A DNA stretch of 64,000 nucleotides. Source: Hyphomicrobium sp. 12-62-95 (lineage in GTDB: Bacteria; Pseudomonadota; Alphaproteobacteria; Rhizobiales; Hyphomicrobiaceae). Positions 23,950-33,460 of this stretch are shown here, piece after piece. The DNA lies in assembly GCA_002279935.1 (NCBI GenBank), contig NCCZ01000013.1, forward strand, positions 124,001 through 188,000, written 5' to 3'. The notes beneath the pieces were generated by a model. The model saw only the letters and a program-made list of their open reading frames with translations. It was not told the origin of the DNA and ran no database searches. Position 1 is the first letter of the stretch. Each line of letters starts with the position of its first letter. The translations under genes were made by a program, and so were the position numbers.

Positions 23950-24468
23950 TCAAGCCGTGAGTTCACCAGCGATAACGGCCGCAAGAGGAACAGCGGCCAA
24001 CCGCGCCACCTGCGCCCGCACGTCCTCAGCCAGCGCTTGCCCATCGAGCGTCGCCCCCTCCGTCGCAGGAATAAGACGCGACAACACGGCTGCCAGTTCC
24101 CCATTCCCTTCCACGGAGAGCGCCGCCCGATAGACATCCGCCCGGTCGTAGAGTGCCGCGGCCGCCTTTTTCACCTTCTTCGGCACAGTCAGGTCGCCCA
24201 CACCCATTTCCCGCATGTTGTCGTCCATGTCGGTCACGAACGCCTCGATCAGCGCCTGCGCGTGCGCGGTGGCCTCTTCGCCCTCCCCCCGCAGCCGCTC
24301 CAGCACCAAAAACAGTGACATAACAAGCGCTTCGTACCGCCCTTCGGGTGTATCCGCGACACCCATGTCCGCATAAAGCTCCCGCCTGCGCGCCAAGGCC
24401 ACGACCGCGCCATAAAGCTCGGATGCTTTACGGCGGCTGTCGTTACGGTTGAAAAGCCAGGTCAGCAT
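23950..24468 (-). CDS. Ubiquinol-cytochrome c chaperone (CBP3-like)
   Basis: This family helps assemble cytochrome b of complex III. The 172-residue product from ATG 24468 begins MLTWLFNRNDSRRKASELYG and has RYEALVMSLFLVLERLRGEG, then ALIEAFVTDMDDNMREMGVGDLTV-type sequence with the conserved D-D-N-R-E-G-V-D series, then KKVKKAAAALYDRADVY. It lies just upstream of the DUF177 gene and divergently from bamE. The ribosome site is weak. Confidence 0.9.
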   Translation of the reverse strand: MLTWLFNRNDSRRKASELYGAVVALARRRELYADMGVADTPEGRYEALVMSLFLVLERLRGEGEEATAHAQALIEAFVTDMDDNMREMGVGDLTVPKKVKKAAAALYDRADVYRAALSVEGNGELAAVLSRLIPATEGATLDGQALAEDVRAQVARLAAVPLAAVIAGELTA

Positions 24469-24687
24469 GGGGGTTAGTCCAATTCGGGTTCGCGTTGAGG
24501 TGAGTGACGGCAAGGGTGCGGCCAAGCGGCAGTCCTAGCCGCCCGCAGCCGCCACGGCAAATAGGCGTGCAAACCTAGTGGCCGCTGCGTTGCCATAAAA
24601 GGTGGCAACAGATAAGCGCAACGATGAACAAACGGCCCGCATGATTCCCCAGATCTCTTTCCGTCCAAGTACTCACCCAGGACCGCA

Positions 24688-25167
24688 GTGACCCGCAAAA
24701 CCAAACATCCGCGCCAGCATGCTCTGCACCGCCTTTTCGCGGGCGCGCTCCTCGGTGCCGGTCTCCTCGTCGCGGGCTGCTCGGAAACCGTCACCAAGCA
24801 CGGCCAGTTGTTTCGCGACAGCGACTTGCAGCAGATCCAGCCTGGCATGATGCAGGAGCAGGTCAAACTCTCGCTCGGCACGCCGACCACCACAACGACC
24901 ACCGGCTCCGGCCAAGTCTATTATTACATTTCCAGTACGATGACCCAGAAGGCCTTCTTCGAACCGCAAGAAAAAGACCGCAAAGTCGTCGCCGTCTATT
25001 TCAATCAGACCGGCATGGTCGATCGTGTCGCCAACTACGGCCTCAAGGACGGCAAGGTCTTCGACTTCGTCTCGCGCACCACGCCCGCCCCCGGCGGCAA
25101 CGAAGACGGCATCCTCAAACAGCTCTTCCGCAACCTCGGCCAACAACAACTCTTCGGCGGCGGCTAG
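24688..25167 (+). CDS. bamE: Outer-membrane assembly lipoprotein BamE (SmpA/OmlA)
   Basis: BamE is a small lipoprotein of the BAM complex that inserts outer-membrane proteins. The 159-residue product has a lipoprotein signal with lipobox LVAGC (Cys31), followed by the SmpA/OmlA domain: LQQIQPGMMQEQVKLSLGTP, then QVYYYISS, then VVAVYFNQTGMVDRVANYGL. The start is GTG 24688. It is divergent from the Cbp3 gene, as in many alphaproteobacteria. An inverted repeat follows the stop. Confidence 0.92.
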   Translation: MTRKTKHPRQHALHRLFAGALLGAGLLVAGCSETVTKHGQLFRDSDLQQIQPGMMQEQVKLSLGTPTTTTTTGSGQVYYYISSTMTQKAFFEPQEKDRKVVAVYFNQTGMVDRVANYGLKDGKVFDFVSRTTPAPGGNEDGILKQLFRNLGQQQLFGGG

Positions 25168-25175
25168 CGTGTGGC

Positions 25176-25245
25176 GCGGGGTCAGGCACCGGGCCCGATC
25201 GCTCAGACACGACAGCAATCCTATCGGCCCGGTGCCTGACCCCGC
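25176..25245. repeat. Perfect 20-bp inverted repeat, 30-bp loop
   Basis: The arm at 25176-25195 (GCGGGGTCAGGCACCGGGCC) is exactly complementary to 25226-25245. It follows bamE but lacks a T-run. The GGGGTCAGGCACC core resembles repeat sequences scattered in other bacterial genomes, so a REP- or MITE-like copy is more likely than a terminator. Confidence 0.8.
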
Positions 25246-25375
25246 ATATGACCGCGGTTCATTAGGCTTGCCGGCGCAAATTTTGCATCCATATTAGCTC
25301 TAGGCGCACTCAGGCGCGCCCCTAGCCCAACCCGACCAGCCCATTCGCGCCGACACACGGAGGCCAACCCCCGCG

Positions 25376-27052
25376 ATGCCGCACGATACGCCGTTGATCG
25401 CCACCATTGTCGTCGGTCTCTCGCTCGCCTTTGTCTTGGGCACCATTGCCCAGCGCCTGCGCATTTCACCCATCGTCGGCTATCTGCTCGCGGGCGTCGC
25501 CGTCGGCCCCTTCACGCCGGGCTTCGTCGCCGATCAGGGCCTCGCCACCGAACTCGCCGAAATCGGCGTTATCTTGCTGATGTTCGGCGTCGGCCTGCAT
25601 TTCTCGCTGTCCGACCTGCTCTCCGTCAAAGCCATCGCCGTCCCCGGCGCCGTCGTCCAAATCGTGTTTGCGACTGTGCTGGGCGCTGGCCTCGCACACA
25701 TCTTCGGCTGGCCCTTGGGCGCCGGCCTCGTCTTCGGCCTCGCGCTCTCCGTCGCCTCCACCGTCGTCCTGCTCCGCGCCCTACAGGAACGCCACCTCGT
25801 CACCACCGAACAGGGCCGCATCGCCGTCGGCTGGCTGATCGTCGAAGACCTCGTGATGGTGCTGGCCCTCGTCGCCTTGCCCGCACTCGCCCCGCTGCTC
25901 GCCCCCGAAGGCACGAACGGCGTGACCTCCACCAGTGAGATCGCACTCACGCTCGGCATCACGGTCCTGAAGGTCATCGCCTTCTTCGCCGTCATGATGC
26001 TCGTCGGCCGCCGCGTCATACCCTGGATCCTGCACTACATCGCGCATACCGGCTCGCGCGAACTCTTCCGCCTCGGCGTCTTGACCATCGCGCTCGGTGT
26101 CGCCTTCGGAGCTGCAAAACTCTTCGGCGTCTCGTTCGCGCTCGGCGCCTTCTTCGCCGGCATGATCTTGAGCGAAAGCCCCCTGAGCCAGCAAGCCGCC
26201 AACGAAAGCCTGCCGCTGCGCGATGCCTTCGCCGTGCTCTTCTTCGTCTCCGTCGGCATGCTGTTCAACCCAATCGCCCTCGTCGACAACACCGGCGCGA
26301 TCCTCGCCACCGTCGCCATCATCGTCCTCGGCAAATCGCTGGCGGCCCTCGCCATCGTCATGGCGTTCGGCCACCCGCTGCGCACCGGGCTCTTGATCGC
26401 TGCCAGCCTCGCCCAGATCGGCGAATTCTCCTTCATCCTCGCCGGCCTCGGCGTCACCTTGAACATCCTGCCCGAGGAAGGCCGCGAACTGATCCTGGCC
26501 GGCGCCATCGTGTCGATCGTCTTGAACCCGCTCCTCTTCCATCTCCTCGACCGCTACGGCCCGCCCGCCAAAGCGAGCACCGACACGCCCACCGATCAAC
26601 GCGCGCCCGACGACCACACGCCCGACTACATCACCGGCAAAACAAACCACACCGTCCTCGTCGGCTATGGCCGCGTCGGCAAGATCGTCGGCCAAGAATT
26701 GATCGACCGCGGCGAACCGCTCGTCATCATCGACGACCGCGACGATGCCGTCACCAAACTGCGCGAACAGGGCGTCGATGCGATTGCCACCAACGCCGTC
26801 AAAGGTCTGAGTGCCGCCAACATCGGGCAAGCGCGCACCCTCATCCTCGCGATCCCCGATTGCTTCGAGGCCGGTCAAATCGTCGAGCAGGCGCGCAACG
26901 CCAACCCCGCGCTCACCATCATCGCCGGCGCCATGACCGACGCGGAAGAAACTTACCTCAAGAACTACGGCGCCACGACCGTCGTCCAAGGCTCCCGCGA
27001 AACCGCCAACGCCATCCTCGCAGCCCTCTCCCCTGCCCGCCCCGGCGCGTGA
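25376..27052 (+). CDS. ybaL: Cation:proton antiporter, Kef/YbaL type with TrkA-N domain
   Basis: The 558-residue membrane protein belongs to the CPA2 family. About twelve to thirteen membrane segments fill residues 5-395, including ALSVASTVVLLRAL and FFAGMILSESPLSQQA typical of Kef proteins. A cytoplasmic Rossmann domain follows (VLVGYGRVGKIVGQELIDRG near residue 425), a TrkA-N domain that binds NAD(H) or nucleotides and gates transport. It probably exchanges K+ or Na+ for H+. It stands alone on the plus strand; the long open frame on the opposite strand is a codon-bias shadow. Confidence 0.92.
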   Translation: MPHDTPLIATIVVGLSLAFVLGTIAQRLRISPIVGYLLAGVAVGPFTPGFVADQGLATELAEIGVILLMFGVGLHFSLSDLLSVKAIAVPGAVVQIVFATVLGAGLAHIFGWPLGAGLVFGLALSVASTVVLLRALQERHLVTTEQGRIAVGWLIVEDLVMVLALVALPALAPLLAPEGTNGVTSTSEIALTLGITVLKVIAFFAVMMLVGRRVIPWILHYIAHTGSRELFRLGVLTIALGVAFGAAKLFGVSFALGAFFAGMILSESPLSQQAANESLPLRDAFAVLFFVSVGMLFNPIALVDNTGAILATVAIIVLGKSLAALAIVMAFGHPLRTGLLIAASLAQIGEFSFILAGLGVTLNILPEEGRELILAGAIVSIVLNPLLFHLLDRYGPPAKASTDTPTDQRAPDDHTPDYITGKTNHTVLVGYGRVGKIVGQELIDRGEPLVIIDDRDDAVTKLREQGVDAIATNAVKGLSAANIGQARTLILAIPDCFEAGQIVEQARNANPALTIIAGAMTDAEETYLKNYGATTVVQGSRETANAILAALSPARPGA

Positions 27053-27158
27053 TTTTCCGAACGCGGACAGACCGGAAACTTGATCGCCGTCAATGCAACG
27101 CCCCTCGCGCAAATGCAGAAAGCCTGACGAACATTGAATGACGTCAGGAGGGCCGTGC

Positions 27159-27623
27159 ATGTCATTATCTGCCCCCGTCGCACATGCCGTCGAGTCCTTG
27201 CAAGTTTGGCTGAAAGAACTCCGCGAAAAGGCCGAACTCGCCGATGAGGCATCAGCATATGCTGTGCTGCGTTCAGTCCTTCATCAGTTGCGTGATCGGC
27301 TGACCATGGACGAAGCTATTAATCTGGGCGCACAGTTGCCGGTGATGATTCGCGGGCTCTATTACGAGGGATGGCGGCCGCACCAGGTTCCGCGAAAGAT
27401 CCGCTCGCGCCAGATTTTTCTCGACGAACTGAGCGAGGAGCTTCTGCCTCACACGTTCCCGGTAGAGTGGGCCGTCACATCTGTATTCGGGCTATTGGCA
27501 CATCACTGCGACCCAGGTGAAATCGCTCACGTCATCGGGCAAATGCCAGACGACCTTAAGGACCTGTGGCCTGCATCCGTGCGTCACCTCGATAAGAATT
27601 CAGCCAAAAAGAATGAGCGTTGA
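27159..27623 (+). CDS. DUF2267 protein
   Basis: The 154-residue product matches DUF2267: WLKELREKAELADEASAYAV, then LRDRLTMDEAINLGAQLP, then IRGLYYEGW, then FLDELSEELL and a second half with AVTSVFGLLAHHCDPGEIAH and MPDDLKDLWP. The family consists of two similar halves and has no established activity. CAGGAGGG is placed 7 nt before ATG 27159, so this start is preferred over 27138. A small zinc-knuckle gene follows after 18 bases. Confidence 0.88.
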   Translation: MSLSAPVAHAVESLQVWLKELREKAELADEASAYAVLRSVLHQLRDRLTMDEAINLGAQLPVMIRGLYYEGWRPHQVPRKIRSRQIFLDELSEELLPHTFPVEWAVTSVFGLLAHHCDPGEIAHVIGQMPDDLKDLWPASVRHLDKNSAKKNER

Positions 27624-27641
27624 ATAGGGAGTCGCCTGACG

Positions 27642-27830
27642 ATGTCCAAAGACCCAAAAAAGCATCACACGCCCGACGATGACCCTGAACCCGGCACCGT
27701 CGGCACCGGCGAAGATGTCTGCCCTGACTGTCATGGCAGCGGTAAGCAGAAAGACAAAGCAGGCCGGATGACCGGCGAGGCGTGCGAACGCTGTGGCGGC
27801 AGCGGGATCATCATCGAAGGCATCGGCTAG
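27642..27830 (+). CDS. Small zinc-knuckle protein (DnaJ central-domain-like)
   Basis: The 62-residue product has two CxxCxGxG motifs, CPDCHGSG and CERCGGSG, 20 residues apart. Together they can hold one zinc ion as in the DnaJ cysteine-rich domain. There is no J-domain. It is probably co-transcribed with the DUF2267 gene. A protein-binding role is likely but unproven. Confidence 0.8.
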   Translation: MSKDPKKHHTPDDDPEPGTVGTGEDVCPDCHGSGKQKDKAGRMTGEACERCGGSGIIIEGIG

Positions 27831-27908
27831 CCGCGCGACCCCACACCCACTCGTCATCCTCGAACGACGCCCTTCCCCCTCTCCCCATTGCCCTTGCATT
27901 GGGGAGAA

Positions 27909-27933
27909 CCCACACCGGCCTGCCGAGTGTGGG
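27909..27933. repeat. 25-bp hairpin repeat (copy 1 of 2)
   Basis: CCCACAC..GTGTGGG arms around a GGCCTGCC-type centre. The same unit with two changes that keep the pairing occurs at 32855-32879, so the structure rather than the exact sequence is kept. Confidence 0.65.
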
Positions 27934-28111
27934 CCAAACATAATGTTGGGGTGAGGGGCAGCCGCTTGTGAGATGGTGGACACACCCGATAGTGTGCACG
28001 CGCTGAAGTGCTTTGGGGGTATGCGCGCACCGTGCGGATGCTGCCCCTCACCCTGACCCTCTCCCCGTAAGAACGGGGAGAGGGGACCAGTCTGCGCACC
28101 CGCCACACCTA

Positions 28112-28203
28112 CGTCATGGCCGGGCGTGACCCGGCCATCCAGAGCCCAACCACAGCCGTTTGACCAAGCCGCCTGGATGGCCGCCTCAGGGGCGGCCATG
28201 ACG
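28112..28203. repeat. 92-bp palindromic repeat unit, copy A
   Basis: Left part GTCATGGCCGGG...CCCGGCCATCCAGAGC and right part GCCGCCTGGATGGCC...GGCCATGACG, with a 30-base variable middle. The ends are mutually inverted (CGTCATGGC and GCCATGACG). The same unit occurs at 38055-38146 and 38200-38291 and, split by a gene, at 37623-38001. Confidence 0.85.
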
Positions 28204-28351
28204 TGATGAGTGAAAGCCGGGATCGCGCCCGGTGTTATTATGCTTCGAGCAGCATAGCCCGCAGCCCGTAGCCCGTAGCCCGTAGGGCGCAATAGCGCAG
28301 CATATTGCGCCGATCCGCCAAATAACGCCACCGCAACCCATCCCCCAACAA

Positions 28352-28379
28352 AAAACCCCGGGATCGCTCCCGGGGTTTT
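28352..28379 (-). terminator. Intrinsic terminator of hppA
   Basis: A perfect stem AAAACCCCGGGA/TCCCGGGGTTTT with loop TCGC lies just after the hppA stop. Its A- and T-flanks allow it to work in both directions. Confidence 0.8.
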
Positions 28380-28401
28380 CTGTTTCGAGCAGCGCCGTTG
28401 C

Positions 28402-30558
28402 TTACCCGTGCGCGAGCACGGCGAGCATCAGAAGCGCGACGATGTTGGTGATCTTGATCGCCGGGTTCACAGCCGGACCGGCGGTGTCCTTGTAGGGATC
28501 GCCGACCGTGTCGCCCGTCACCGAAGCCTTATGAGCCTCCGAGCCCTTGACGTGCTTCACGCCATCCTTGTCGACAAAGCCGTCTTCGAAGCTCTTCTTG
28601 GCGTTGTCCCAAGCGCCGCCGCCCGAGGTCATCGAGATGGCGACAAAGAGACCCGTCACGATGACGCCGAGCAGCATCGCGCCCACCGCAGAGAACGCAG
28701 CACCTTTGCCCGCAATCGCGTTGATCACGAAGAACAGCACGATCGGCGACAGCACCGGCAGCAGCGACGGCACGATCATTTCCTTGATCGCAGCCTTGGT
28801 CAGAATGTCGACCGCGGTCGCATAATCCGGCTTCTCGGTGCCCTTCATGATGCCGGGCTTGGCTTTGAACTGACGCCGCACTTCTTCCACGATCGACCCC
28901 GCCGCGCGGCCAACGGCCGTCATGGCGATGCCGCCGAAGAGATACGGGATCAAGCCGCCGAGCAACAGACCGACGACGACGTAGGGGTTGTCGAGACCGA
29001 AGTTGATCTCCACGCCCTTGAAGAACTGATACGCCGTCGAGCCGTCTTTGTTGGCCTCCGAGATGAAGTACTGGAGGTCGTAGTTGTAGGCCGCAAACAG
29101 CACCAGCGCGCCCAGGCCCGCCGAACCGATGGCATAACCCTTGGTCACAGCCTTGGTCGTGTTGCCAACCGCGTCGAGCGCGTCCGTCGAGCGGCGGACT
29201 TCCTTGGGCAGGCCCGCCATTTCGGCGATACCGCCCGCGTTGTCCGTCACCGGGCCGAAGGCGTCGAGCGCCACCACCACGCCGGCGAGACCAAGCATGG
29301 TCGTCGTGGCGATCGCGGTACCAAACAAGCCGGCGAGGTTATAGGTGGACAGGATGCCCGCCACGATCACAATCGTCGGCAGAGCGGTGGCTTCGAGCGA
29401 GATCGCAAGACCCTGGATCACGTTCGTGCCGTGGCCCGTCACCGATGCCTGGCTGATCGAGCGCACGGGGCGGTAGCCGATGCCCGTGTAGTACTCGGTG
29501 ATCCAGATGATGAGGCCCGTCACGCCGAGGCCGACGAGACCACACAGCATGAGGTTCATGCCCGTGATGTCGACGCCCTTGGCATTGCCGACGAGTTCAT
29601 ACCCGCCGAGCACATACTGGGTCGCAACCCACAGACCGCCGACCGAAAGTACGGCGGATGCGATGAAGCCCTTGTAGAGCGCGCCCATGATCGAGCCGTT
29701 CGGCCCGAGCTTGACGAAGTACATGCCGATGATCGACGTCACGATGCACGCAGCGCAAATGGCCAGCGGATAGACCATGAGCGCAAGCAGGTTCGGCTGA
29801 CCGGCAAACAGGATCGCCGCCAGAACCATCGTGGCGACAACCGTCACTGCGTAGGTTTCGAACAAGTCGGCTGCCATGCCGGCGCAGTCACCGACGTTGT
29901 CGCCCACGTTGTCGGCAATCGTTGCCGGGTTGCGCGGATCGTCTTCTGGAATGCCCGCTTCCACCTTACCGACGAGGTCGCCGCCGACGTCCGCACCCTT
30001 GGTGAAGATGCCGCCGCCCAGTCGCGCGAAGATCGAGATCAGCGAAGCGCCAAAGCCCAGCGCGACGAGCGCGTCGATGACGTTGCGGCTGGCCGGCTCG
30101 TATCCGAGGTATTCAGTCAGGATGAAGAAATAGACGGCCACGCCCAGGAGCGCGAGACCGGCCACCAGCATGCCCGTCACTGCACCGGCCTTGAAGGCAA
30201 TATCGAGACCGGCGGCCAGCGACTGCGTCGCGGCCTGCGCCGTGCGCACGTTGGCGCGCACCGACACGTTCATGCCGATGTAGCCGGCCAGACCCGAGAG
30301 CACCGCGCCGATCAAGAAGCCGATCGCGACCGCGGCACCCAGCAGCACCCAGGCGAGCGCGAAGATCACCACGCCAACCATGGCGATGGTCTTGTATTGC
30401 CGGTCGAGATAGGCCTGCGCGCCTTCGCGCACGGCGGCTGCAATTTCCTGCATGCGAGCGTTGCCCGCGTCGGCAGCCATCACGTTGCGGACTGTTACGG
30501 CGGCGTAAACGCACGCCAGAAGTCCGCAGGCGATGATCGCCCAAAGAATTTCCGTCAT
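28402..30558 (-). CDS. hppA: Membrane-bound proton-pumping pyrophosphatase, K+-independent type
   Basis: This pump couples pyrophosphate hydrolysis to H+ export across the membrane. The 718-residue product has about sixteen membrane segments, the signature [20 protein letters not shown], the acidic stretch [19 protein letters not shown] and the C-terminal acidic motifs. Lysine in [10 protein letters not shown], at the position where K+-dependent enzymes have alanine, marks the K+-independent class. The start is ATG 30558 ([12 protein letters not shown]), with GGGGAG before it; an open frame extends to 30723. A terminator follows. The gap to the next gene (30559-30888) should hold both promoters. 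Confidence 0.96.
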   Translation of the reverse strand: MTEILWAIIACGLLACVYAAVTVRNVMAADAGNARMQEIAAAVREGAQAYLDRQYKTIAMVGVVIFALAWVLLGAAVAIGFLIGAVLSGLAGYIGMNVSVRANVRTAQAATQSLAAGLDIAFKAGAVTGMLVAGLALLGVAVYFFILTEYLGYEPASRNVIDALVALGFGASLISIFARLGGGIFTKGADVGGDLVGKVEAGIPEDDPRNPATIADNVGDNVGDCAGMAADLFETYAVTVVATMVLAAILFAGQPNLLALMVYPLAICAACIVTSIIGMYFVKLGPNGSIMGALYKGFIASAVLSVGGLWVATQYVLGGYELVGNAKGVDITGMNLMLCGLVGLGVTGLIIWITEYYTGIGYRPVRSISQASVTGHGTNVIQGLAISLEATALPTIVIVAGILSTYNLAGLFGTAIATTTMLGLAGVVVALDAFGPVTDNAGGIAEMAGLPKEVRRSTDALDAVGNTTKAVTKGYAIGSAGLGALVLFAAYNYDLQYFISEANKDGSTAYQFFKGVEINFGLDNPYVVVGLLLGGLIPYLFGGIAMTAVGRAAGSIVEEVRRQFKAKPGIMKGTEKPDYATAVDILTKAAIKEMIVPSLLPVLSPIVLFFVINAIAGKGAAFSAVGAMLLGVIVTGLFVAISMTSGGGAWDNAKKSFEDGFVDKDGVKHVKGSEAHKASVTGDTVGDPYKDTAGPAVNPAIKITNIVALLMLAVLAHG

Positions 30559-30888
30559 TAGTGTTTCTCCCCTTCGGCGGTGAGCCGATGACGTTCCGAA
30601 AGTGCGTGCCGGACGCGAACCGCGCCCGGGCCTCCCCCGGCATTTTTTGAGTCTTGGGAGGGCTAGCCCCCCGAGTCGCGGCCGGACCATGCCAAAAGTG
30701 ACGCGCCGGTGCAACTGAGGCACAGGCGTTAATCGGCCGACTTAAGTCGCAAATCCCGCTCATTTTTTGAGGATTTCCAAACTCCCCCCGTTCGAAGGAC
30801 GGCCAAGGTTGCTATAGGGATGCCGGAGCGGCCATGACAGTCCCTGTCGGGCGGCACATCGCGATGCCTGTTCACGAAGGAGAAAACG

Positions 30889-31710
30889 GTGAACATCCTG
30901 GAAATTCTGACGGCGGGCCAAGGCGGCCAGATCGTCGGCAACCTCGCCCAGAGCTTTGGGCTCGACCGCAAACAGGCCGCCAGCGTTCTGTCCGCCGTGG
31001 TCCCTGAACTGACCCGCAACATGGAGCGCCAGTCGTTCAACCGCGGCGGCATCGCCGATCTCGTCTCAGCCCTCGGCAAGGCCGACTACGAAAAGGCGCT
31101 CGCCCCCAACGCGCCATTGACCTCTCCCGGCATTACGGACGCCGGGATTGAGGTCCTCGACACCGTTCTCTGGTCCAAGGACCGCAGCCGTTCGGTCGCC
31201 CACCGCGCCGCGCGCGATACCGGCGTCGACGAAAACATCATCAAGCAGATGCTCCCCGCGATCGCCGCGATCCTCATGGGCGGCATCGACAGCAAAGCGC
31301 GCGGCGCGCTGGAAACCATCGGCAGCGAAGTCGGCGTGCCCGTCGCCAGAGCAGCCGACATCGACATCGATGTCGGCGACCAACGCCCACTCCCGGTCCC
31401 TGGCGACCGCCCCCGCGGCATCGGCCGCGCGAATAACCCCTATGGAGACCTGTCCGACATCATCCGCCGCGGCGGCAAAAGCTTGCCCGGCGGCATCGAA
31501 GCCCCACGCTCGCCATCCGGCGGCAATGGCGGCCGCGTCACGCTTCCTCAAAGCGGCGGCAGCCTCGACACCATCATCCGCGATGTGTTGGGCGGCATCG
31601 CCGGCTTCCAGTCAAAGGGCGTGCTCGGCTGGATCATCCGGTATTTTCTCGTTCGCTGGGGCTGGAACTTCATCCAGTCCATCCTCCGCCGCCTATTTAC
31701 CGGCCGCTAA
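30889..31710 (+). CDS. DUF937-like protein
   Basis: The 273-residue product has a DUF937-type N-terminal region: IVGNLAQSFGLDRKQAASVLSAVVPELT, then GVDENIIKQMLPAIAAILMG and a glycine-rich section (residues 160-220). The C-terminus ends in a hydrophobic segment (GWIIRYFLVRWGWNFIQSIL). It resembles proteins annotated as DUF937 near membrane genes; no activity is known. It is followed by a strong terminator, so it is a single-gene transcript. Confidence 0.8.
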   Translation: MNILEILTAGQGGQIVGNLAQSFGLDRKQAASVLSAVVPELTRNMERQSFNRGGIADLVSALGKADYEKALAPNAPLTSPGITDAGIEVLDTVLWSKDRSRSVAHRAARDTGVDENIIKQMLPAIAAILMGGIDSKARGALETIGSEVGVPVARAADIDIDVGDQRPLPVPGDRPRGIGRANNPYGDLSDIIRRGGKSLPGGIEAPRSPSGGNGGRVTLPQSGGSLDTIIRDVLGGIAGFQSKGVLGWIIRYFLVRWGWNFIQSILRRLFTGR

Positions 31711-31733
31711 ACGATCCACCCTGCGCAAAATAA

Positions 31734-31770
31734 AAGAGCCGGAGCGTGGGCAGCGCTCCGGCTCTTATCG
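31734..31770 (+). terminator. Terminator hairpin after the DUF937 gene
   Basis: AAGAGCCGGAGCG and CGCTCCGGCTCTT form a perfect 13-bp stem with a 7-nt loop. The T-run is short (TT ATCGTTG). Confidence 0.7.
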
Positions 31771-31887
31771 TTGTGTGTCAGCCCATCGGGCCGTTGTTTT
31801 TGGTCTGTGTGATCGTCTGATCGTCAGAGAGAGATTGAAAAAGCGGGCGAGAGAGAAGAGAGGCACGTGAAGGAAAGAGATGAGGTC

Positions 31888-32229
31888 TTACCGGCAGGGC
31901 CGGCCTTCGATGGAGCAGCTCACGCCGCCGCCACCTGTATTCGAGCACGAGACGTTCCGGCTGTTCGCTTTTTGAAAGCGCGCCCAGTCGGTGCCGTATT
32001 CCAGAGCCGTGAAGCTCTGCCAGGATCCCACCGCGTCGGCCAACGCTGCCTTCTTCGTCGACCCGACACCACTTCCGTAGTGCCAGTGATCGACTTGGCA
32101 GAGCTTGCGGCCTTCCCGGCGCAGATCGTGGATCGATCCGGCCAACCCGTTGTCGTCGGCCACAGCCGGAACCCCGGCCGCAATCACTAACCCACAGGCT
32201 GACATTAGAATGGCGAAAGTTTTCAACAT
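31888..32229 (-). CDS. Secreted protein of unknown function
   Basis: The 113-residue product from ATG 32229 has a signal peptide (MLKTFAILMSACGLVIAAGV, cleavage likely after AVA near residue 24). The mature part contains CQVDHWHYGSG, then SKKAAL-like A-rich helix DAVGSWQSFTALEYGTDWARF and four cysteines near the end, suggesting disulfides in the periplasm. Domains of this HWHYG type are common in alphaproteobacterial secreted proteins but have no known function. The frame also opens earlier at 32370, but that would hide the signal peptide. Confidence 0.7.
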   Translation of the reverse strand: MLKTFAILMSACGLVIAAGVPAVADDNGLAGSIHDLRREGRKLCQVDHWHYGSGVGSTKKAALADAVGSWQSFTALEYGTDWARFQKANSRNVSCSNTGGGGVSCSIEGRPCR

Positions 32230-32408
32230 CGTATCGCCACCCCTCCGAAATCGGTGGAAAAATCTCAGTTCGAATCCAACCGTGACAGATTCACCCCTCC
32301 GCTTCGAGCCCCAGACAGCGGACTTTTCAAAAATGACCCCGGCGCTGCAATCCGGCAACACGAGTTGCATCTGCCCATATTTTCATCACGCCCCTGACCC
32401 GCAATCGT

Positions 32409-32756
32409 CTACTTGACCGCGATCACGCCGATCTCGACCAGCATCCGCGGATCGACGAGCTTGGCTTCCACGGTGGCGCGTGCCGGCGCATCCGTCCCAC
32501 CCATCCATGCCGACCAAGCTTCATTGACGGCCTCGCGGTGGCGCACGTCGGCCAGCCACAAGTTGGCGAACACGACCTTCGACTTCGACGTCCCCGCCAG
32601 CGCCAGCAACCGGTCGATCTCGGCCAGCACTTCCGCGGCCTGCGCTTTCGCGTCCGCATCGAGCTTCGAAGGGACAATGCCGGCGGTGAAAACGAAGCCG
32701 TTGGCCTCCACGGCCTTGGAATAAACCGCATTGGCTTCGTGACGAACGATCTGCAT
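32409..32756 (-). CDS. RidA-family protein
   Basis: RidA proteins deaminate reactive enamine/imine intermediates. The 115-residue product fits the fold: VYSKAVEANGFVFTAGIVP, then AQAAEVLAEIDRLLALAGTS, then VVFANLWLADVRHREAVNEA, then PARATVEAKLVDPRMLVEIG. The arginine in PAR(A/T) that binds the substrate carboxylate is present. It may be a divergent subgroup (GTS, W-rich) rather than archetypal RidA. Confidence 0.85.
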   Translation of the reverse strand: MQIVRHEANAVYSKAVEANGFVFTAGIVPSKLDADAKAQAAEVLAEIDRLLALAGTSKSKVVFANLWLADVRHREAVNEAWSAWMGGTDAPARATVEAKLVDPRMLVEIGVIAVK

Positions 32757-32854
32757 GGACGTGACACTCCTCGCATAAAAAAGTGGCCCGGCACCCCTGT
32801 GCCGGCCACGTGCGGGAGCGTCTTTAACAGGCCATCACGACGAGGACCAGCAGC

Positions 32855-32879
32855 CCCACATCGGCCTGCCGAATGTGGG
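32855..32879. repeat. 25-bp hairpin repeat (copy 2 of 2)
   Basis: CCCACATCGGCCTGCCGA and the closing TGTGGG match the unit at 27909-27933, with two compensating base changes. It lies directly after the stop of the GDYXXLXY gene, where it may act as a transcript end. Confidence 0.65.
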
Positions 32880-32881
32880 CC

Positions 32882-33460
32882 CTACAATAAAGGCTCCTCC
32901 ACGATCCGCTGACCGTCCGCCTCCAAGCCCTTCAGCGCCGCCTTGCCGTCGCTACCGACCGCCAACACCGCCGCGATCCGCTTTTCCAGCACCTGCTTCT
33001 CGATCACCAGCCCTTGACCTTGCGGCACGTAGAACCGCTCAATTCCAAACCGTAGCCGCCCAACCGTCGGCTGCGCCGACGCCTGCCCCCGCCACGCGCG
33101 GTCGACGATGGCCTTCAGCACCACCTCGCCGCCGCCCTGCGTCTCAGGCTGCTCTGCTGTCACGCCGGCGAGCGTCCAGTTCGACGGACTTTGCTCCTTC
33201 AGCAGCGCATAAACAGTGTCACCCGTGCGTACGCCCTCCGGTAGCGCAATATCCGCACCCGACGTGAACCCGTACCCGAGCGTCACGTAATCGCCGCGAA
33301 AAATATCGCGCGGATCAACCGGCACCACCGCCGCCTTGATCTCCCGCCCGCTCGACAACAGCGACACGCGATCCCACACCATCCAGCCGATGACGAGGCT
33401 CTGCACACCGGCCACCACGGCCAGCGCCGTCCACATCGATGATTTCACAGCACCTGTCAT
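32882..33460 (-). CDS. GDYXXLXY-domain membrane-anchored protein
   Basis: The 192-residue product has one N-terminal membrane helix (TALAVVAGVQSLVIGWMVWD) and the family motif GDYVTLGY near residue 56. A beta-rich domain follows with FGIERFYVPQGQGLVIEK. Proteins of this family are found next to DUF2157 membrane proteins, as here, where the ATG overlaps the DUF2157 stop by 4 bases. The pair probably forms a membrane complex of unknown role. Confidence 0.88.
   Translation of the reverse strand: MTGAVKSSMWTALAVVAGVQSLVIGWMVWDRVSLLSSGREIKAAVVPVDPRDIFRGDYVTLGYGFTSGADIALPEGVRTGDTVYALLKEQSPSNWTLAGVTAEQPETQGGGEVVLKAIVDRAWRGQASAQPTVGRLRFGIERFYVPQGQGLVIEKQVLEKRIAAVLAVGSDGKAALKGLEADGQRIVEEPLL

Larger units (their letters stand above)
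27831..28351. other. Repeat-rich intergenic region
   Basis: No gene is supported. The region contains a 25-bp hairpin repeat at 27909-27933, two C-rich CCCTCACC/CTCTCCCC-type stretches, a full palindromic unit at 28112-28203, three copies of a 7-bp GCCCGTA repeat near 28267-28287, and GGCGCAATA/TATTGCGCC at about 28287-28311. Confidence 0.7.

Noticed and set aside
25781..27160. 459-residue open frame antisense to the YbaL-type antiporter
   Set aside because: Low-complexity G/D/E composition, typical of the reverse strand of GC-rich coding DNA; the antiporter on the other strand is clear.
28408..30561. 717-residue open frame antisense to hppA
   Set aside because: It mirrors the hppA codons; its product is H/R/D-rich without domains, and hppA is certain. 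It is a shadow of codon bias.
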